Assembly (NCBI RefSeq): GCF_003626735.1
Contig: NZ_RBHX01000001.1
Coordinates: 2,604,001-2,668,000, forward strand
DNA from: Microbacterium sp. CGR2
Lineage (GTDB): Bacteria; Actinomycetota; Actinomycetes; Actinomycetales; Microbacteriaceae
Length of the DNA stretch: 64,000 nt
Reading direction: 5' to 3'
Below, one piece after another: positions 13,773 to 26,175 of this stretch (its first letter is position 1; every line of letters begins with the position of its first letter). The notes below the pieces were generated by a model. It was given only the letters and a program-made list of their open reading frames with translations. It did no database searches and had not been told where the DNA came from. The translations under genes and the position numbers were made by a program.

Positions 13773-15038
13773 ATGACACACGCATCACTTCAGGCCCAGA
13801 CAGATAGTCCTGCGGAGCCGAATCTTCTTCGTCTCGCCGGTTTCCCCTACTTTCTCATCGCGTTCGTCGCGCGCCTGCCGTTCGCCATGATGGTCGTCGG
13901 CGTCCTCACGGTCGTCGTCTCGGCGCGCGGCTCGCTCTCTCTCGGCGGTCTCACCTCCGCCGCCGTCGGACTGGGGACAGCCTGCTTCGGGCCGCTACTC
14001 GGAGCGGCCGCCGACCGGTTCGGCCAGCGCGGTGTGCTCCTCATCCTCGCTGTCGCCAACGGCGCGGCGCTTATGCTCTTCACCGCCGTGGTCTATGGCT
14101 CTGCCGCCGACGGATTCGTGCTCCTCGCCGCCGTCGGCATCGGCGCCACCGCGCCGCAGGTGGCGCCGCTGTCCCGCTCCCGCCTGGTCGGCATCATCCG
14201 GGAACGGGTGTCCGCCGACCGCCAACCGCAGACGGTGTCCGGGACGATGGCATACGAGTCCGCTGCCGACGAGACCGTCTTCGTGTTCGGTCCGTTCCTC
14301 GTCGGCATCCTCGCGTCGGCGATCGCGCCCTGGGCTCCGCTGGTCGGCGCGGCCGCGCTGACAGTTCTGTTCGTGGGCGCTTTCGCGCTGCACCCCAGCG
14401 GCCGGCATGTGTCACAGGACCGCGATGAGGACGGAAAGGCACCGTCGGCCGTCTCTGAGTTGTTCCGTCCGCAGCTGCTCATCGTGGTCACCGGCATCCT
14501 CGGCGTCGGCATCTTCTTCGGCTCGATGCTCACCTCGCTCACGTCGTTCATGGCTGACCTCGGCGAACCCGAGCAGGCAGGTCTTCTGTATGGCGTGATG
14601 GGCGTGGGCTCCGCCGTCCTCGCGCTCGGCGTCGCCTGGCTTCCGCCGAGATTCTCGTTGCGGGCGCGGTGGTTGGTGTTCTCCGGCATCCTCCTGGCCG
14701 GCAGCCTGCTGCTGGGATTCGTCGACTCGCCGGGGATGATGATGTTCGCCCTGGCGATCATGGGGATCGGCATCGGCCCGACATTGGTCACCCAGTACAG
14801 CTTCGGCGCCGCGCGCAGCCCGCGAGGTCGATCGGCGACCGTGATGACGATGCTCGGTTCCGGGGTCGTGGTCGGACAGTCGCTGGGAGCGGCGGTGACG
14901 GGGGAGATCGCCGAAAGCCTCGGGACCGCGCCGGCGCTGTTCCTTCCGATGATCGCGGCGGCCATCGCGTTCAGCGCGGGGGTCGCGAACTGGTTCCTCA
15001 GCGGTGCACAGACGCGCCCGGTGGACAGCGTCGGGTGA
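13773..15038 (+). CDS. MFS transporter
   Basis: A 421-residue major facilitator superfamily protein with about 12 hydrophobic segments and the loop between helices 2 and 3 reading AAADRFGQRGVLLI, a variant of the D-R-x-G motif. The substrate is unknown; the family pattern (small central loop, glycine-rich helix 5) suits drug or metabolite efflux. The ATG at 13773 has GCGAGAG just upstream and puts the first membrane helix about 25 residues in; longer in-frame readings start at 13602. It stands alone, 72 nt before otsA. Confidence 0.85.
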   Translation: MTHASLQAQTDSPAEPNLLRLAGFPYFLIAFVARLPFAMMVVGVLTVVVSARGSLSLGGLTSAAVGLGTACFGPLLGAAADRFGQRGVLLILAVANGAALMLFTAVVYGSAADGFVLLAAVGIGATAPQVAPLSRSRLVGIIRERVSADRQPQTVSGTMAYESAADETVFVFGPFLVGILASAIAPWAPLVGAAALTVLFVGAFALHPSGRHVSQDRDEDGKAPSAVSELFRPQLLIVVTGILGVGIFFGSMLTSLTSFMADLGEPEQAGLLYGVMGVGSAVLALGVAWLPPRFSLRARWLVFSGILLAGSLLLGFVDSPGMMMFALAIMGIGIGPTLVTQYSFGAARSPRGRSATVMTMLGSGVVVGQSLGAAVTGEIAESLGTAPALFLPMIAAAIAFSAGVANWFLSGAQTRPVDSVG

Positions 15039-15109
15039 GGCGCTGGCAGAACTGAGGCGGCAACCTCGCTAGCCTGGGAAGCAAACAACCCCTTGCGTGA
15101 GGAGTCATC

Positions 15110-16540
15110 ATGGCCGCCGCAGATTTCGTCGTGGTTGCCAACAGGCTGCCCGTCGATCGAGTCGTAGGACCCGACGGTGAGGAGACCTGGCGCACCTCTC
15201 CCGGTGGATTGGTCGCCGCTCTCGAGCCGGTGATGAAGACCGTCAACGGCGCCTGGGTCGGCTGGCCGGGCCAGGCCGACGTCGAGTTGAAGCCGTTCGA
15301 GTCGGGCGGCATTCGCCTCATTCCCATCGCCCTGAGCGAGCAGGAAGTGGCGGAGTACTACGAGGGCTTCTCGAACGACACCATCTGGCCGCTCTATCAC
15401 GACGTCATCGCGCCTCCGCAGTACCACCGGGAGTGGTGGGAAGCCTACGTCGCGGTGAATCGTCGCTTCGCGGATGCCGCTGCTGCGGCCGTGGCGCAGG
15501 GCGGAACGGTCTGGGTGCACGACTACCAGCTGCAGCTCGTGCCCCAGATGGTGCGGGCCCTGCGTCCGGATGTGACGATCGGATACTTCCACCACATCCC
15601 GTTCCCCGCCCACGGCCTGTACTCGCAACTGCCTTGGCGCGGTCAGGTGCTGCGCGGTCTGCTGGGCGCGGACGTCATCGGGTTCCAGCGGGCGACGGAT
15701 GCCACGAACTTCCTGAACGCCGTGCGCCGCCGACTGAAGTACGAGATCAAGTCGGCCACGGTCACGGTGCCTTCCGGCAACGGCGAGATCGACGACCGCG
15801 GCGATTCGCATCGTGCGCTGGTGAAGTCGTTCCCGATCTCCATCGACACCACCCCGTACATCGAACTCGCCTCGCGGCCCGACATCCAGGCGCGTGCGGC
15901 CGAGATCAGGCAGAACCTGGGAAACCCGAAACACATCCTGCTCGGCGTCGACCGCTTGGACTACACCAAGGGAATCGGTCACCGGGTGAAGGCCTACGGC
16001 GAACTGCTGACCTCCGGTGTGCTGTCGGTGGAAGACGTCACCCTGGTCCAGGTGGCGAGCCCCAGCCGCGAGCGGGTGGATGCGTACGCAAACCTGCGGG
16101 ACGAGATCGAGCTCGCCGTCAGTCGCATCAACGGCGACAACGACACGATGGGGCACACGGCCATCCGCTATCTGCACCAGGGCTACCCGCGCGAGGAGAT
16201 GGCGGCGTTGTATCTCGCGGCCGATGTGATGCTCGTCACTGCCCTGCGCGACGGCATGAACCTCGTCGCCAAAGAGTATGTCGCGACCCGGATCGACAAT
16301 CGCGGAGTACTCGTGCTGAGCGAGTTCGCCGGTGCGGCGGACGAGCTCGGGAGCGCCATTCAGGTCAATCCACACGACATCGAAGGACTCAAGGACGCGA
16401 TCATGCGCGCTGTGGAGATGCCGCCGAGGGAGCAGTCGCGGCGCATGCGATCGCTGCGACGCCGTGTCCTCGACAACGACGTCAACGCCTGGTCCGAGTC
16501 CTTCCTGTCCGCCCTCGCGGCTGCGCGCAGCGCCCGCTGA
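15110..16540 (+). CDS. otsA: Alpha,alpha-trehalose-phosphate synthase (UDP-forming)
   Basis: A 476-residue GT20 glycosyltransferase that joins UDP-glucose and glucose-6-phosphate to trehalose-6-phosphate, the first step of trehalose synthesis. NRLPVDR near the N-terminus, [15 protein letters not shown] (about 134-148), [19 protein letters not shown] and [11 protein letters not shown] are all family marks for substrate binding. Length is normal. otsB follows 27 nt later with its own start, so the pathway is encoded as a pair. Trehalose is an osmoprotectant in actinobacteria. Confidence 0.96.
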   Translation: MAAADFVVVANRLPVDRVVGPDGEETWRTSPGGLVAALEPVMKTVNGAWVGWPGQADVELKPFESGGIRLIPIALSEQEVAEYYEGFSNDTIWPLYHDVIAPPQYHREWWEAYVAVNRRFADAAAAAVAQGGTVWVHDYQLQLVPQMVRALRPDVTIGYFHHIPFPAHGLYSQLPWRGQVLRGLLGADVIGFQRATDATNFLNAVRRRLKYEIKSATVTVPSGNGEIDDRGDSHRALVKSFPISIDTTPYIELASRPDIQARAAEIRQNLGNPKHILLGVDRLDYTKGIGHRVKAYGELLTSGVLSVEDVTLVQVASPSRERVDAYANLRDEIELAVSRINGDNDTMGHTAIRYLHQGYPREEMAALYLAADVMLVTALRDGMNLVAKEYVATRIDNRGVLVLSEFAGAADELGSAIQVNPHDIEGLKDAIMRAVEMPPREQSRRMRSLRRRVLDNDVNAWSESFLSALAAARSAR

Positions 16541-16567
16541 TCGTCCCCGACGCTGAACTGGAGAAAC

Positions 16568-17365
16568 GTGACCCGCACCTGGATCCCCGGAACCCCTGAC
16601 GCTGCGCTGTCGAAGCTTGCCGCGACCCCGCGTCTGGTCGTGGCGCTCGACTTCGACGGAGTGGCCTCTCCGCTCGTGCCCGAACCGATGGCGGCACGCG
16701 CCCTGCCGGAGGTGAAGGAGCAGGTGGCCCGACTCGCCGCTCTTCCCGACACCGTCGTCGCATTCGTCTCCGGGCGCAGTCTGCACGACCTCCGGGTCAT
16801 CACCGAGCATGACGACGATTCGGCGATCGTCCTCGCCGGCTCCCACGGCGCGCAGTACTGGTATCCCGGGTCAGGGGAGGCCGCCCCCTCCGGCGAGCCG
16901 ACCGACGATGGTGCGCGCGAAGCGCTGTGGGACGCTGCTCGGCCCATCATCGCCCGCTACGAAGGCGCAGAGTTCGAGCCCAAGACGTTCGGTATGGGCG
17001 TGCACACCCGGCGCGCCGACCGGGAGACCGAGGCCCGCGTCTTCGCGGAGATCGACGCGCTGGTCGCGGAACGCTTCCCGCACTGGCGTCGACGCGCCGG
17101 GCACCGCGTGCTGGAATTCTCTTCCCGCGCGGAAGGCAAAGATGCCGCGATGGCCGCACTCCGGGAGCGTTTCGACCCGACCGGCATCCTGTTCGCCGGC
17201 GACGATGTCACCGACGAAGACGCGATGCGTGTGCTGCAACCGGGTGACCTCGGCGTGCGGGTGGGACCGGGGGAGTCCGCCGCCACATTGCGTGTGGAGA
17301 ACCCACAACAGATCGCCGCGCTTCTGGAGGCGCTCGCGGACGAGCGCAGCTCGGTCCGGGAATAG
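16568..17365 (+). CDS. otsB: Trehalose-6-phosphate phosphatase
   Basis: A 265-residue HAD-superfamily phosphatase that removes phosphate from trehalose-6-phosphate. The nucleophile motif is VALDFDGVASPL (DxD near residue 25), the second motif is FVSGRSLHDL and the metal-binding end motif is AGDDVTDEDAM. The GTG at 16568 is preceded by GGAGAAAC. It forms the trehalose unit with otsA. Its stop is only 9 nt before the ilvD start, so readthrough into the branched-chain genes is possible. Confidence 0.94.
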   Translation: MTRTWIPGTPDAALSKLAATPRLVVALDFDGVASPLVPEPMAARALPEVKEQVARLAALPDTVVAFVSGRSLHDLRVITEHDDDSAIVLAGSHGAQYWYPGSGEAAPSGEPTDDGAREALWDAARPIIARYEGAEFEPKTFGMGVHTRRADRETEARVFAEIDALVAERFPHWRRRAGHRVLEFSSRAEGKDAAMAALRERFDPTGILFAGDDVTDEDAMRVLQPGDLGVRVGPGESAATLRVENPQQIAALLEALADERSSVRE

Positions 17366-17374
17366 ACTGCCGTC

Positions 17375-19093
17375 ATGTCCTCGCATGATCCTTCTCCCAG
17401 CGCGCCCATCGACATCAAGCCCCGCAGCCGCGTCGTCACCGACGGCATCGAGGCGACGACCTCCCGGGGCATGCTCCGGGCCGTGGGGATGGGCGACGCC
17501 GACTGGGAGAAGCCGCAGATCGGCATCGCGTCCAGCTGGAACGAGATCACCCCGTGCAACCTGAGCCTCGACCGGCTCGCGCAGGGCGCGAAGGAGGGCG
17601 TGCATTCCGGCGGCGGCTACCCGCTGCAGTTCGGCACGATCTCCGTGTCCGACGGAATCTCCATGGGGCACGAGGGTATGCACTTCTCGCTCGTGTCGCG
17701 CGAGGTCATCGCCGACTCCGTCGAGACCGTGATGATGGCCGAGCGTCTCGACGGTTCGGTGCTCCTCGCCGGCTGCGACAAGTCGATCCCCGGCATGCTC
17801 ATGGCCAGCGCCCGACTCGACCTCTCCAGCGTGTTCCTGTACGCGGGATCGATCGCTCCGGGCTGGGTGAAGCTGTCGGACGGCACGGAGAAGGACGTCA
17901 CGATCATCGACTCGTTCGAGGCCGTCGGGGCCTGCCGTGCGGGCCTGATGAGCGAGGAAGACCTCAAGCGCATCGAGTGCGCGATCGCTCCCGGCGAGGG
18001 CGCCTGCGGCGGCATGTACACCGCCAACACGATGGCTTCCGTGGCGGAGGCTCTGGGACTCAGCCTTCCCGGCTCCGCAGCCCCGCCCGCGGCGGACCGT
18101 CGCCGCGACTACTTCGCGCACCGCTCCGGCGAGGCCGTGGTCAACCTGCTCCGGCAGGGGATCACCACGCGCGACATCCTCACGAAAGAGGCGTTCGAGA
18201 ACGCGATCGCGCTGGCGATGGCGCTCGGCGGATCGACCAACGTGGTCCTGCACCTGCTCGCCATCGCTCGGGAGGCCGAGGTCGATCTCAACCTCCACGA
18301 CTTCAACCGCATCGGCGACAAGGTGCCGCACGTGGCCGACATGAAGCCGTTCGGCAAGTACGTCATGAACGACGTCGACCGCCACGGGGGCATCCCGGTC
18401 ATCATGAAGGCGATGCTCGACGAGGGTCTGCTGCACGGTGACGCTCTCACGGTGACCGGAAAAACGCTCGCGGAGAACCTCGCCGATCTCAAACCTGAGC
18501 CGATCGACGGAACGGTCATCCACACCTTCGACAACCCGATCCACGCCACGGGCGGTCTGACGATCCTGCACGGATCGCTCGCGCCCGAGGGTGCGGTCGT
18601 GAAGACCGCGGGCTTCGACGCCGCCGTGTTCGAAGGACCCGCCCGCGTGTTCGAGCGCGAGCGCGCGGCCATGGATGCTGTCGCCGAGGGCTCGATCGAC
18701 GCCGGGACGGTCATCGTCATCCGCTACGAAGGTCCCAAGGGTGGACCGGGGATGCGGGAGATGCTCGCCATCACGGCGGCCATCAAGGGCGCTGGGCTCG
18801 GAAAAGATGTACTACTCTTGACGGACGGACGATTCTCAGGCGGCACAACCGGCCTGTGCATCGGCCACATAGCACCCGAAGCGGTGGACGCAGGTCCCAT
18901 CGCCTTCGTGCGCGATGGTGATCTGATACGGGTCGATATCGCAGCTCGCTCTCTTGACCTACTCGTCGATGAGGCAGAGCTCGCCTCCCGCCGTTCTGGC
19001 TGGGAGCCGCTTCCCCCGCGCTACACCCGAGGCGTTCTTGCCAAGTATTCGCGCCTCGTGCGGTCCGCCGCCGAGGGAGCGACGACCGGCTGA
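17375..19093 (+). CDS. ilvD: Dihydroxy-acid dehydratase
   Basis: A 572-residue Fe-S dehydratase for the third common step of valine and isoleucine synthesis. Cluster cysteines are seen in [11 protein letters not shown] and [35 protein letters not shown] and the C-terminal [18 protein letters not shown] are further signatures. The ATG at 17375 lies 9 nt after otsB. It heads the set ilvD-ilvB-ilvN-ilvC, all on the plus strand with gaps of 52, 3 and 45 nt, probably one operon. Confidence 0.96.
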   Translation: MSSHDPSPSAPIDIKPRSRVVTDGIEATTSRGMLRAVGMGDADWEKPQIGIASSWNEITPCNLSLDRLAQGAKEGVHSGGGYPLQFGTISVSDGISMGHEGMHFSLVSREVIADSVETVMMAERLDGSVLLAGCDKSIPGMLMASARLDLSSVFLYAGSIAPGWVKLSDGTEKDVTIIDSFEAVGACRAGLMSEEDLKRIECAIAPGEGACGGMYTANTMASVAEALGLSLPGSAAPPAADRRRDYFAHRSGEAVVNLLRQGITTRDILTKEAFENAIALAMALGGSTNVVLHLLAIAREAEVDLNLHDFNRIGDKVPHVADMKPFGKYVMNDVDRHGGIPVIMKAMLDEGLLHGDALTVTGKTLAENLADLKPEPIDGTVIHTFDNPIHATGGLTILHGSLAPEGAVVKTAGFDAAVFEGPARVFERERAAMDAVAEGSIDAGTVIVIRYEGPKGGPGMREMLAITAAIKGAGLGKDVLLLTDGRFSGGTTGLCIGHIAPEAVDAGPIAFVRDGDLIRVDIAARSLDLLVDEAELASRRSGWEPLPPRYTRGVLAKYSRLVRSAAEGATTG

Positions 19094-19145
19094 CCCGGAT
19101 GCCACCGGCATCCGGCGTCCTCCACAGATCATCAGAAGGAAACTC

Positions 19146-20948
19146 ATGACTGCTGAAAACGCTTCGGCCGTGCCGAGGCCGCCCGCCCGCCAAGCAGCAG
19201 CGCCGGAGATCACCGGCGCAGAGGCCGTGGTCCGCGCTCTCGAGCTGCTCGGGATCAAGGATGTCTTCGGTCTTCCCGGCGGCGCCATCCTTCCTGTCTA
19301 CGACCCGCTGATGGATGCTTCGGAGCTTCGTCACATCCTCGTACGGCACGAGCAGGGCGCAGGTCACGCTGCAGAGGGGTACGCCTCGGCCTCGGGGAAA
19401 GTGGGCGTCTGCATCGCGACGTCCGGTCCTGGCGCGACCAACCTCGTGACAGCCATCGCCGACGCGTACATGGACTCGGTGCCGCTGCTGGCGATCACGG
19501 GGCAGGTCTTCTCGACCCTGATGGGAACAGACGCCTTCCAGGAGGCCGACATCGTGGGAATCACGATGCCGGTGACCAAGCACTCCTTCCTGGTGAAGGA
19601 TGCCGCCGAGATCCCCGGGGCCCTCGCCGCCGCGTACGAGATCGCATCGACGGGCCGTCCCGGCCCCGTTCTCGTCGACATCACCAAGGATGCGCAGCAG
19701 GCGACCGCCCCGTTCGTGTGGCCGCCGAAGGTCGACCTGCCGGGCTACCGTCCGGTGACCAAGGCGCACGGCAAGCAGATCCAGGCGGCGGCGGCCCTTC
19801 TTGCCCAGGCCAAGAAGCCCGTGTTGTACGTCGGCGGCGGGGTCATCCGCGGCAAGGCGTCCGCTGAGCTTCTCGGTCTTGCCGAGACCACGGGAGCGCC
19901 CGTCGTCACCACGCTGATGGCTCGTGGCGCGTTTCCCGACTCGCATCCGCAGCACCTGGGCATGCCGGGCATGCACGGCACGGTTCCGGCGGTGTTGGCG
20001 CTGCAGGAAGCCGACCTGCTCATCTCGCTCGGCGCGCGCTTCGACGACCGTGTGACGGGCAAGGCGGCGCTGTTCGCCCCCAACGCCAAGGTCGTCCACG
20101 TCGACATCGACCCGGCCGAGATCTCCAAGATCCGCACCGCGGACGTGCCGATCGTCGGTGACGTGCGCGACGTGCTCACCGATCTCGAGTCCGCGTTCCG
20201 CGGCGCGATCGACGGCGGCAAGCCGGATACCGAGGAATGGTGGTCCTACCTCGACGGGCTTCGTGATGAGTTCCCCCTCGGATACGCGCCCACGACCGAT
20301 GGTCTGCTCGCCCCTCAGTTCGTCATCCAGCGGATCGGCGAACTCACCGGACCCGAGGGGGTGTACGCCTCGGGCGTCGGTCAGCACCAGATGTGGGCTG
20401 CCCAGTTCATCAAGTACGAGCGTCCCAACTCGTGGCTGAACTCCGGCGGCGCCGGCACGATGGGCTACTCCGTGCCTGCAGCGATGGGCGCGAAGGTGGC
20501 CGAACCGGATCGACACGTCTGGGCGATCGACGGCGACGGCTGCTTCCAGATGACCAATCAGGAACTCGCCACCTGCGTCATCAACGACATCCCGATCAAG
20601 GTCGCGATCATCAACAACTCGTCGTTGGGGATGGTGCGACAGTGGCAGACGCTGTTCTACGACGGACGGCACTCGAACACCGATCTCAACACCGGGCATG
20701 GCACCAAGCGCATCCCCGACTTCGTGAAGCTCGCCGAAGCCTACGGCTGCCTGGCGATCCGTGTCGAGAAGGAAGACGAGGTGGACGCCGCCATCCAGCT
20801 CGCCCTCGAGACGAATGACCGTCCGGTGGTGATCGACTTCGTCGTGAGCGCCGATTCGATGGTCTGGCCGATGGTGCCGCAGGGCGTCAGCAACAGCTAT
20901 GTCCAGTACGCGCGCGAGCACGCGCCCGCTTTCGACGAAGAGGACTGA
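19146..20948 (+). CDS. ilvB: Acetolactate synthase, large (catalytic) subunit
   Basis: A 600-residue thiamine-diphosphate enzyme that condenses pyruvate with pyruvate or 2-oxobutyrate. The catalytic glutamate is in [16 protein letters not shown], the FAD site in the middle domain, and the thiamine-diphosphate/Mg motif in [20 protein letters not shown] followed by NNSSLG. The ATG at 19146 has AGAAGGAAA upstream; earlier in-frame starts would overlap ilvD. The small subunit follows 3 nt after the stop. Confidence 0.96.
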   Translation: MTAENASAVPRPPARQAAAPEITGAEAVVRALELLGIKDVFGLPGGAILPVYDPLMDASELRHILVRHEQGAGHAAEGYASASGKVGVCIATSGPGATNLVTAIADAYMDSVPLLAITGQVFSTLMGTDAFQEADIVGITMPVTKHSFLVKDAAEIPGALAAAYEIASTGRPGPVLVDITKDAQQATAPFVWPPKVDLPGYRPVTKAHGKQIQAAAALLAQAKKPVLYVGGGVIRGKASAELLGLAETTGAPVVTTLMARGAFPDSHPQHLGMPGMHGTVPAVLALQEADLLISLGARFDDRVTGKAALFAPNAKVVHVDIDPAEISKIRTADVPIVGDVRDVLTDLESAFRGAIDGGKPDTEEWWSYLDGLRDEFPLGYAPTTDGLLAPQFVIQRIGELTGPEGVYASGVGQHQMWAAQFIKYERPNSWLNSGGAGTMGYSVPAAMGAKVAEPDRHVWAIDGDGCFQMTNQELATCVINDIPIKVAIINNSSLGMVRQWQTLFYDGRHSNTDLNTGHGTKRIPDFVKLAEAYGCLAIRVEKEDEVDAAIQLALETNDRPVVIDFVVSADSMVWPMVPQGVSNSYVQYAREHAPAFDEED

Positions 20949-20951
20949 GCC

Positions 20952-21464
20952 ATGTCGACACACGTGCTGAGCCTGCTGGTGGAGGACCGTCCCGGACTTC
21001 TCACCCGTGTCGCCGGGCTGTTCGCCCGCCGGAGCTTCAACATCGAGTCCCTCGCGGTGGGCGTGACCGAGGTTCCGGGCATCTCCCGGATCACGGTCGT
21101 CGTCGATGTGGAGGAACAGCTTCCGCTCGAGCAGGTGACGAAGCAGCTGAACAAGCTGATCAACGTCATCAAGATCGTCGAGCTCGACCCGACGTCTTCG
21201 GTACAGCGCGAGCACATGCTCGTGAAGGTGCGCACCGACAACGCCTCGCGGTCCAACGTGATCGAGGTGGTCAATCTGTTCCGCGCCTCTGTCGTCGACT
21301 ACGCCCCGGATGCGCTGGTGATCGAGGTGACCGGAGACAAGGGCAAGGTCGAAGCCCTGCTCAAAGCGCTGGAGCCGTTCGGAATCAAGGAGATCGCCCA
21401 GTCCGGCCTTCTCGCCATCGGCCGCGGTGGCAAGAGCATCACCGAGCGCGTCCTGCGCGGCTGA
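20952..21464 (+). CDS. ilvN: Acetolactate synthase, small (regulatory) subunit
   Basis: A 170-residue regulatory subunit with an N-terminal ACT domain (HVLSLLVEDRPGLLTRVAGL) and the C-terminal domain (about 85-160). It confers valine feedback inhibition on the large subunit. FNIESLAVGVTEVPGISRI is typical. It starts 3 nt after ilvB and is followed by ilvC at 45 nt. Confidence 0.95.
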   Translation: MSTHVLSLLVEDRPGLLTRVAGLFARRSFNIESLAVGVTEVPGISRITVVVDVEEQLPLEQVTKQLNKLINVIKIVELDPTSSVQREHMLVKVRTDNASRSNVIEVVNLFRASVVDYAPDALVIEVTGDKGKVEALLKALEPFGIKEIAQSGLLAIGRGGKSITERVLRG

Positions 21465-22538
<1,074 letters not shown>

Positions 22539-22554
22539 CCGCTGACCGACCGAG

Positions 22555-22588
22555 AAGAACGGGCATCCCTCAGGGGGTGCCCGTTCTT
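22555..22588. terminator. Bidirectional terminator between ilvC and the D-lactate dehydrogenase-like gene
   Basis: AAGAACGGGCA and TGCCCGTTCTT are an exact 11-bp inverted repeat around a 12-nt loop. A/T-rich ends on both strands give short U-tracts in both directions. The two flanking genes converge on it. Confidence 0.8.
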
Positions 22589-22592
22589 CGTG

Positions 22593-25426
22593 TCAGGGTC
22601 GGGTGAGCTCTTCGAGCACTTCGATCACGTGGCGGTACGACCGTCCGGTCGCGCGAGTCATACCGATCTCGCATGTACGGTTCGCTGAGACGTACGCCGC
22701 GAATTCGCCGCGCGACGTCTCCGCCTCCGCGATCTCGCCTGATTCCTGTGCGGTCGCGCTGGCCGTGAGTTCCGGGTGCAACATCCCGCGGTCACCGGCG
22801 AATGCACAGCATCCCCATCCCTCGGGGATGAAGACGTCGTCGCCGATCGCCTCGGCGATGGCGGTCAGCGCGGCGGTGGCGCCCAGTGCGGTCGTCGAGC
22901 ACGTGGGGTGCACGGCGACACTCGCGAGCCGCGACCGCACGTCCAACCGGGGCAATACCTCTCGCGCCACGTAGGTCGTCGCATCCTCGATCCGCAACCT
23001 GGCGTAGTCGGGGCGCGCGGCGACGGCCTGCGCGAGCATCACGTCCAGGCCCTCCGTGCAGGAGGCGGCGTCGCAGACCACCGGAAGCTCGCCGCGACGG
23101 CTGGCCTCCCAGAGGGTGTCCAGCACTCGGTCGGTCATACGGGCGTAGCCGTCGAGGTGCCCCTTCGACTTCCACGGCGTTCCGCAGCACAGCCCGCCAT
23201 GCTCATCCGGGATGACGACCGCGATGCCCGCGCGGTCGAGCAGATGTCGCAGCGCGTCACGGGAGCCGAGACCGTCGTTCTCTGCGCCGAACATCGTGCC
23301 GATGCACGACCCGAAGAACACGGCGCGCGCATCCGCCGGCGCGGCCGGCTTCGCGGGCGTCGTCCCGCCCGCGGGAGCCCGTCGTCGTAGAGGGGCACGG
23401 TGTCCGCGCCGAGGAGCGCGCGGCCCAGATGTGTGGCGCCACGGACGAGCGGCGTCGGCAGCGCGTCGGCGACAGTCAACGCCACCCCGCCGGCGCGGGT
23501 CACGCCTCCCCAGTGCGTGGCCGCCGCTGTCCAGACGGCGCCTTCCACCCGGTTCGACTGCTCGGCGCGAAGCCTTCGCACCAGATCGCCCGTGTTGATG
23601 TCGACGGGACAGGCGACGGCGCACATCCCGTCGACGGCGCACGTCTGCATACCGTCGTAGTCGTAGTCGGCCTGCAGCTCGCGCAGCAGCTCGGCGTCTC
23701 CCTGCTCCTCTGCCCATGCCATGTCGCGGCGGATGACGATCCGCTGTCGCGGTGTCAGGGTGATGTCCTTGCTGGGGCAGGTCGGCTCGCAGTAGCCGCA
23801 CTCCACGCATCGGTCGACCTCGCTCTCGACCGTCGGGACCCGCTTGAGGTCGGCCAGGTATGAATCGGGGTCCTCGGACAGGAGGACTCCCGGGTTGAGG
23901 ATGCCGTCGGGGTCGAAGAGCTTCTTGATCTCCCACATCATGTCGGTCAGTTCGTCGCCGTACTGCTTGCGCACGAACGGCGCCATGATCCGACCGGTAC
24001 CGTGCTCGGCCTTGAGCGATCCTTGCTGCTGCAGGACCAGCGAGACGAGATCGTCGGTGAACCGCCGGTATCGCGCGACGCTGGCGGGGTCGTCGAAGCG
24101 TTCGTTGAGCAGGAAGTGGATGTTGCCGTCTTTCGCGTGACCGAAGATGACCGATTCCTCGTAACCGTGCACGGCGAACAGCTCGATCAGTCGCTCGCAG
24201 GTATGGAGCAGGCGGGGCACGGGCACCACGATGTCCTCCAGCAGCGCCGTGGTGCCGGAGGGGCGCGCACCGGCGACCGCCGTGTACAGCCCCTTCCGCA
24301 CCTGCCAGAGCGCCGCGCGCTCCGTGGCATCGGTGGTGAGGCGGGGAAAGACGGCCAGCGGCAGCGACTCGAAGTGGGTCTGTGCGTCTTCGCTCGCACG
24401 ACGGAGGCCGGCTGCGTCCGTGGCGTGCACTTCGACGAGAAGCGCCGCGTGCCCCCGCACATCGATCTCGGCGATAGCCTGCGGAACGTCGCTGAGGGTC
24501 TGTGCGACACGGAGGGAGGCGGCATCCATCAATTCGATGGTGGCGAGTCCGAAATCGGTGAGTGCCGGGAGAGCGGCCATCGCCGCAGACAGCGTCTCGA
24601 AGACCAGGAGGCCGGTAGCGACAGCGGGTCGCACATCGATGGTGCGGAAACACGCCTCCGCGACGAACGCCAGGGTCCCTTCGGAGCCGATGATGAGGTG
24701 TTCGAGGATGCGAACGGGTTCGTCGAAGTCGAGAAGGGCGTTGAGTCCGTATCCCATCGTGTTCTTCATGGAGAACTGCTGACGGATGAATCGCACGTGA
24801 TCGGGGGAGTCGAGCAGACGCGCGCGGAGGTCGAGGAGTCCTTCGGCCAGGGCGGGTTCCCTCTCACGCAGCTCGGCGTCGGCGTTCGGGCTCGCCGTGT
24901 CGATGATCGTCCCGCTGGGGAGCACGACGCGCATCGACTCGATGGTCTGATACGAGTTGTCCGTGATGCCGCACGCCATCCCGCTGGAGTTGTTCGCGAC
25001 GACGCCACCGATGGTGCAGGCGATCTCGCTCGCAGGGTCAGGCCCGAGCTTGCGCCGAAATCTTGCCAGACGGGTGTTCACCTGCCGGACTGTCGCTCCG
25101 GGGCCGACGCGGACCGACGCCCCCTGATCCTCGACGAGGATGTCTCGGAAGCTGGTCCGCGTGTCGACGAGGATGTCGTCGCTCACTCCCTGTCCGGAGA
25201 GGCTCGTCCCCCCGGAGCGGAAGGTGAGGGTGCGTCGTGCGGCCCGGACGGCGGTGAAGATCCGCGCCACGTCCTCCGCATCGGCAGGTGTCAGCACGGC
25301 GTCAGGGATCAGCAGGTAGTGCGACGCGTCGTGCGCCCGGGCGAAGCGGTCGATGGAGCGAGAGTGCACCTGCGTCGCGGGCCCGAGCAGCGCGGGGTCC
25401 AACGGTTGGGCGAGTGTGGTCGACAC
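22593..25426 (-). pseudogene. FAD/Fe-S D-lactate dehydrogenase-like oxidase, frameshifted
   Basis: Together two frames encode a protein of about 944 residues: an FAD-binding oxidase domain (TLTFRSGGTSLSGQG; GGVVANNSSGMACG), its C-terminal cap, then two 4Fe-4S motifs (CVECGYCEPTCP; CAVDGMCAVACP) and a GlpC-like CCG domain (GLCCGTPWKSKG; GWGCCAFAGDRG). This is the D-lactate or glycolate-type membrane dehydrogenase. The frame breaks at about 23375-23380, inside a G/C-rich run, where one missing base would restore it. As given, the product would lose the CCG domain. The GTG at 25426 gives the normal N-terminus. The divergent GntR gene is its likely regulator. Confidence 0.8.
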
Positions 25427-25451
25427 GGTGCTCCTCTGCTCCGGACAGGAA

Positions 25452-25462
25452 TTGTCTGACAA
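25452..25462. promoter_or_regulatory. Candidate GntR operator TTGTCTGACAA
   Basis: A perfect 5-bp dyad around one base, in the 72-nt gap between the divergent oxidase and GntR genes. FadR-type GntR proteins bind short dyads of this kind, and the position would let it control both genes. Confidence 0.5.
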
Positions 25463-25498
25463 GTGTACTGGCAGCGTACGCCTGACTAAGCTGATCGG

Positions 25499-26161
25499 AT
25501 GACAACGAGCGTGGATTCCGGTCTCGGGATCGTCGGGGTGGTCGACGCGGTCACCGCACAGCTTCGCGCCCGCATCCTCAGCGGGGAGATCCGTCCGGAG
25601 ACACCCTTGACCGAGGCGGCCGTCGCTCGGACGTTCGGCGTGGCGCGGCCGAGCGCGAAGGCAGCCATCGAGCAGCTCGTCGCCTCCGGCATCCTCGTTC
25701 GAACCGCGCACCGCAGTGCCAGGGTTGCGGGAATCGACCCCGCCACCGTCAGAGACGTGTATCGCACCAGAACGAGACTCGAGAGCGCCGCCCTGCGGGA
25801 ACTCGCAGGGACCAGGACGGTGCCGCAGTTCGCCGTGGACGCGAATGCCGAGATCCTCGCCTTGCCGCCAGGACCGGATCCGGCCACCGTGGATCCGGAT
25901 CTTCGGTTCCACACCGCACTCATCGACGCCCTGGAGAGCGAACGGACGAGCCGGATGTATCGCAGCGTCCTCGACGAGGTGCGCTTGTGCATGGCGCAGG
26001 TGCAAGGACGACGACTCCTGGCCGCCGCCGCGATCGCTGCCCAGCATGCCGAGATTCTCGAGGCCGTCGCGTCCGGTGAGGGGGAGCGGGCGGCGAGGCT
26101 GCTCGCAGAGCACCTCTTCGCCGCGGAGGAGCGGCTCGTGGAAGCACTCGGCGCTCGGTAG
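25499..26161 (+). CDS. GntR-family regulator (FadR subfamily, FCD domain)
   Basis: A 220-residue regulator: winged helix at about 12-75 (LRARILSGEIRPETPLTEAA, then VARPSAKAAIEQLVASGIL) and an all-helical FCD ligand domain (about 85-215) with DPDLRFHTALIDAL, in which D and H are expected metal ligands. FCD regulators beside lactate or glycolate oxidases usually sense those acids (LldR type). It diverges from the frameshifted oxidase, with a dyad between them, so local repression is likely. Ligand identity is inferred. Confidence 0.88.
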   Translation: MTTSVDSGLGIVGVVDAVTAQLRARILSGEIRPETPLTEAAVARTFGVARPSAKAAIEQLVASGILVRTAHRSARVAGIDPATVRDVYRTRTRLESAALRELAGTRTVPQFAVDANAEILALPPGPDPATVDPDLRFHTALIDALESERTSRMYRSVLDEVRLCMAQVQGRRLLAAAAIAAQHAEILEAVASGEGERAARLLAEHLFAAEERLVEALGAR

Positions 26162-26175
26162 CGCCGGGCACACGG

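Noticed and set aside
14093..16846. Minus-strand open frame of about 917 codons opposite the MFS, otsA and otsB genes
   Set aside because: Same reason: shadow of strongly supported plus-strand genes.
19094..19145. Possible branched-chain leader peptide before ilvB
   Set aside because: The 52-nt gap has no short frame with runs of Leu, Val or Ile codons and no strong hairpin pair.
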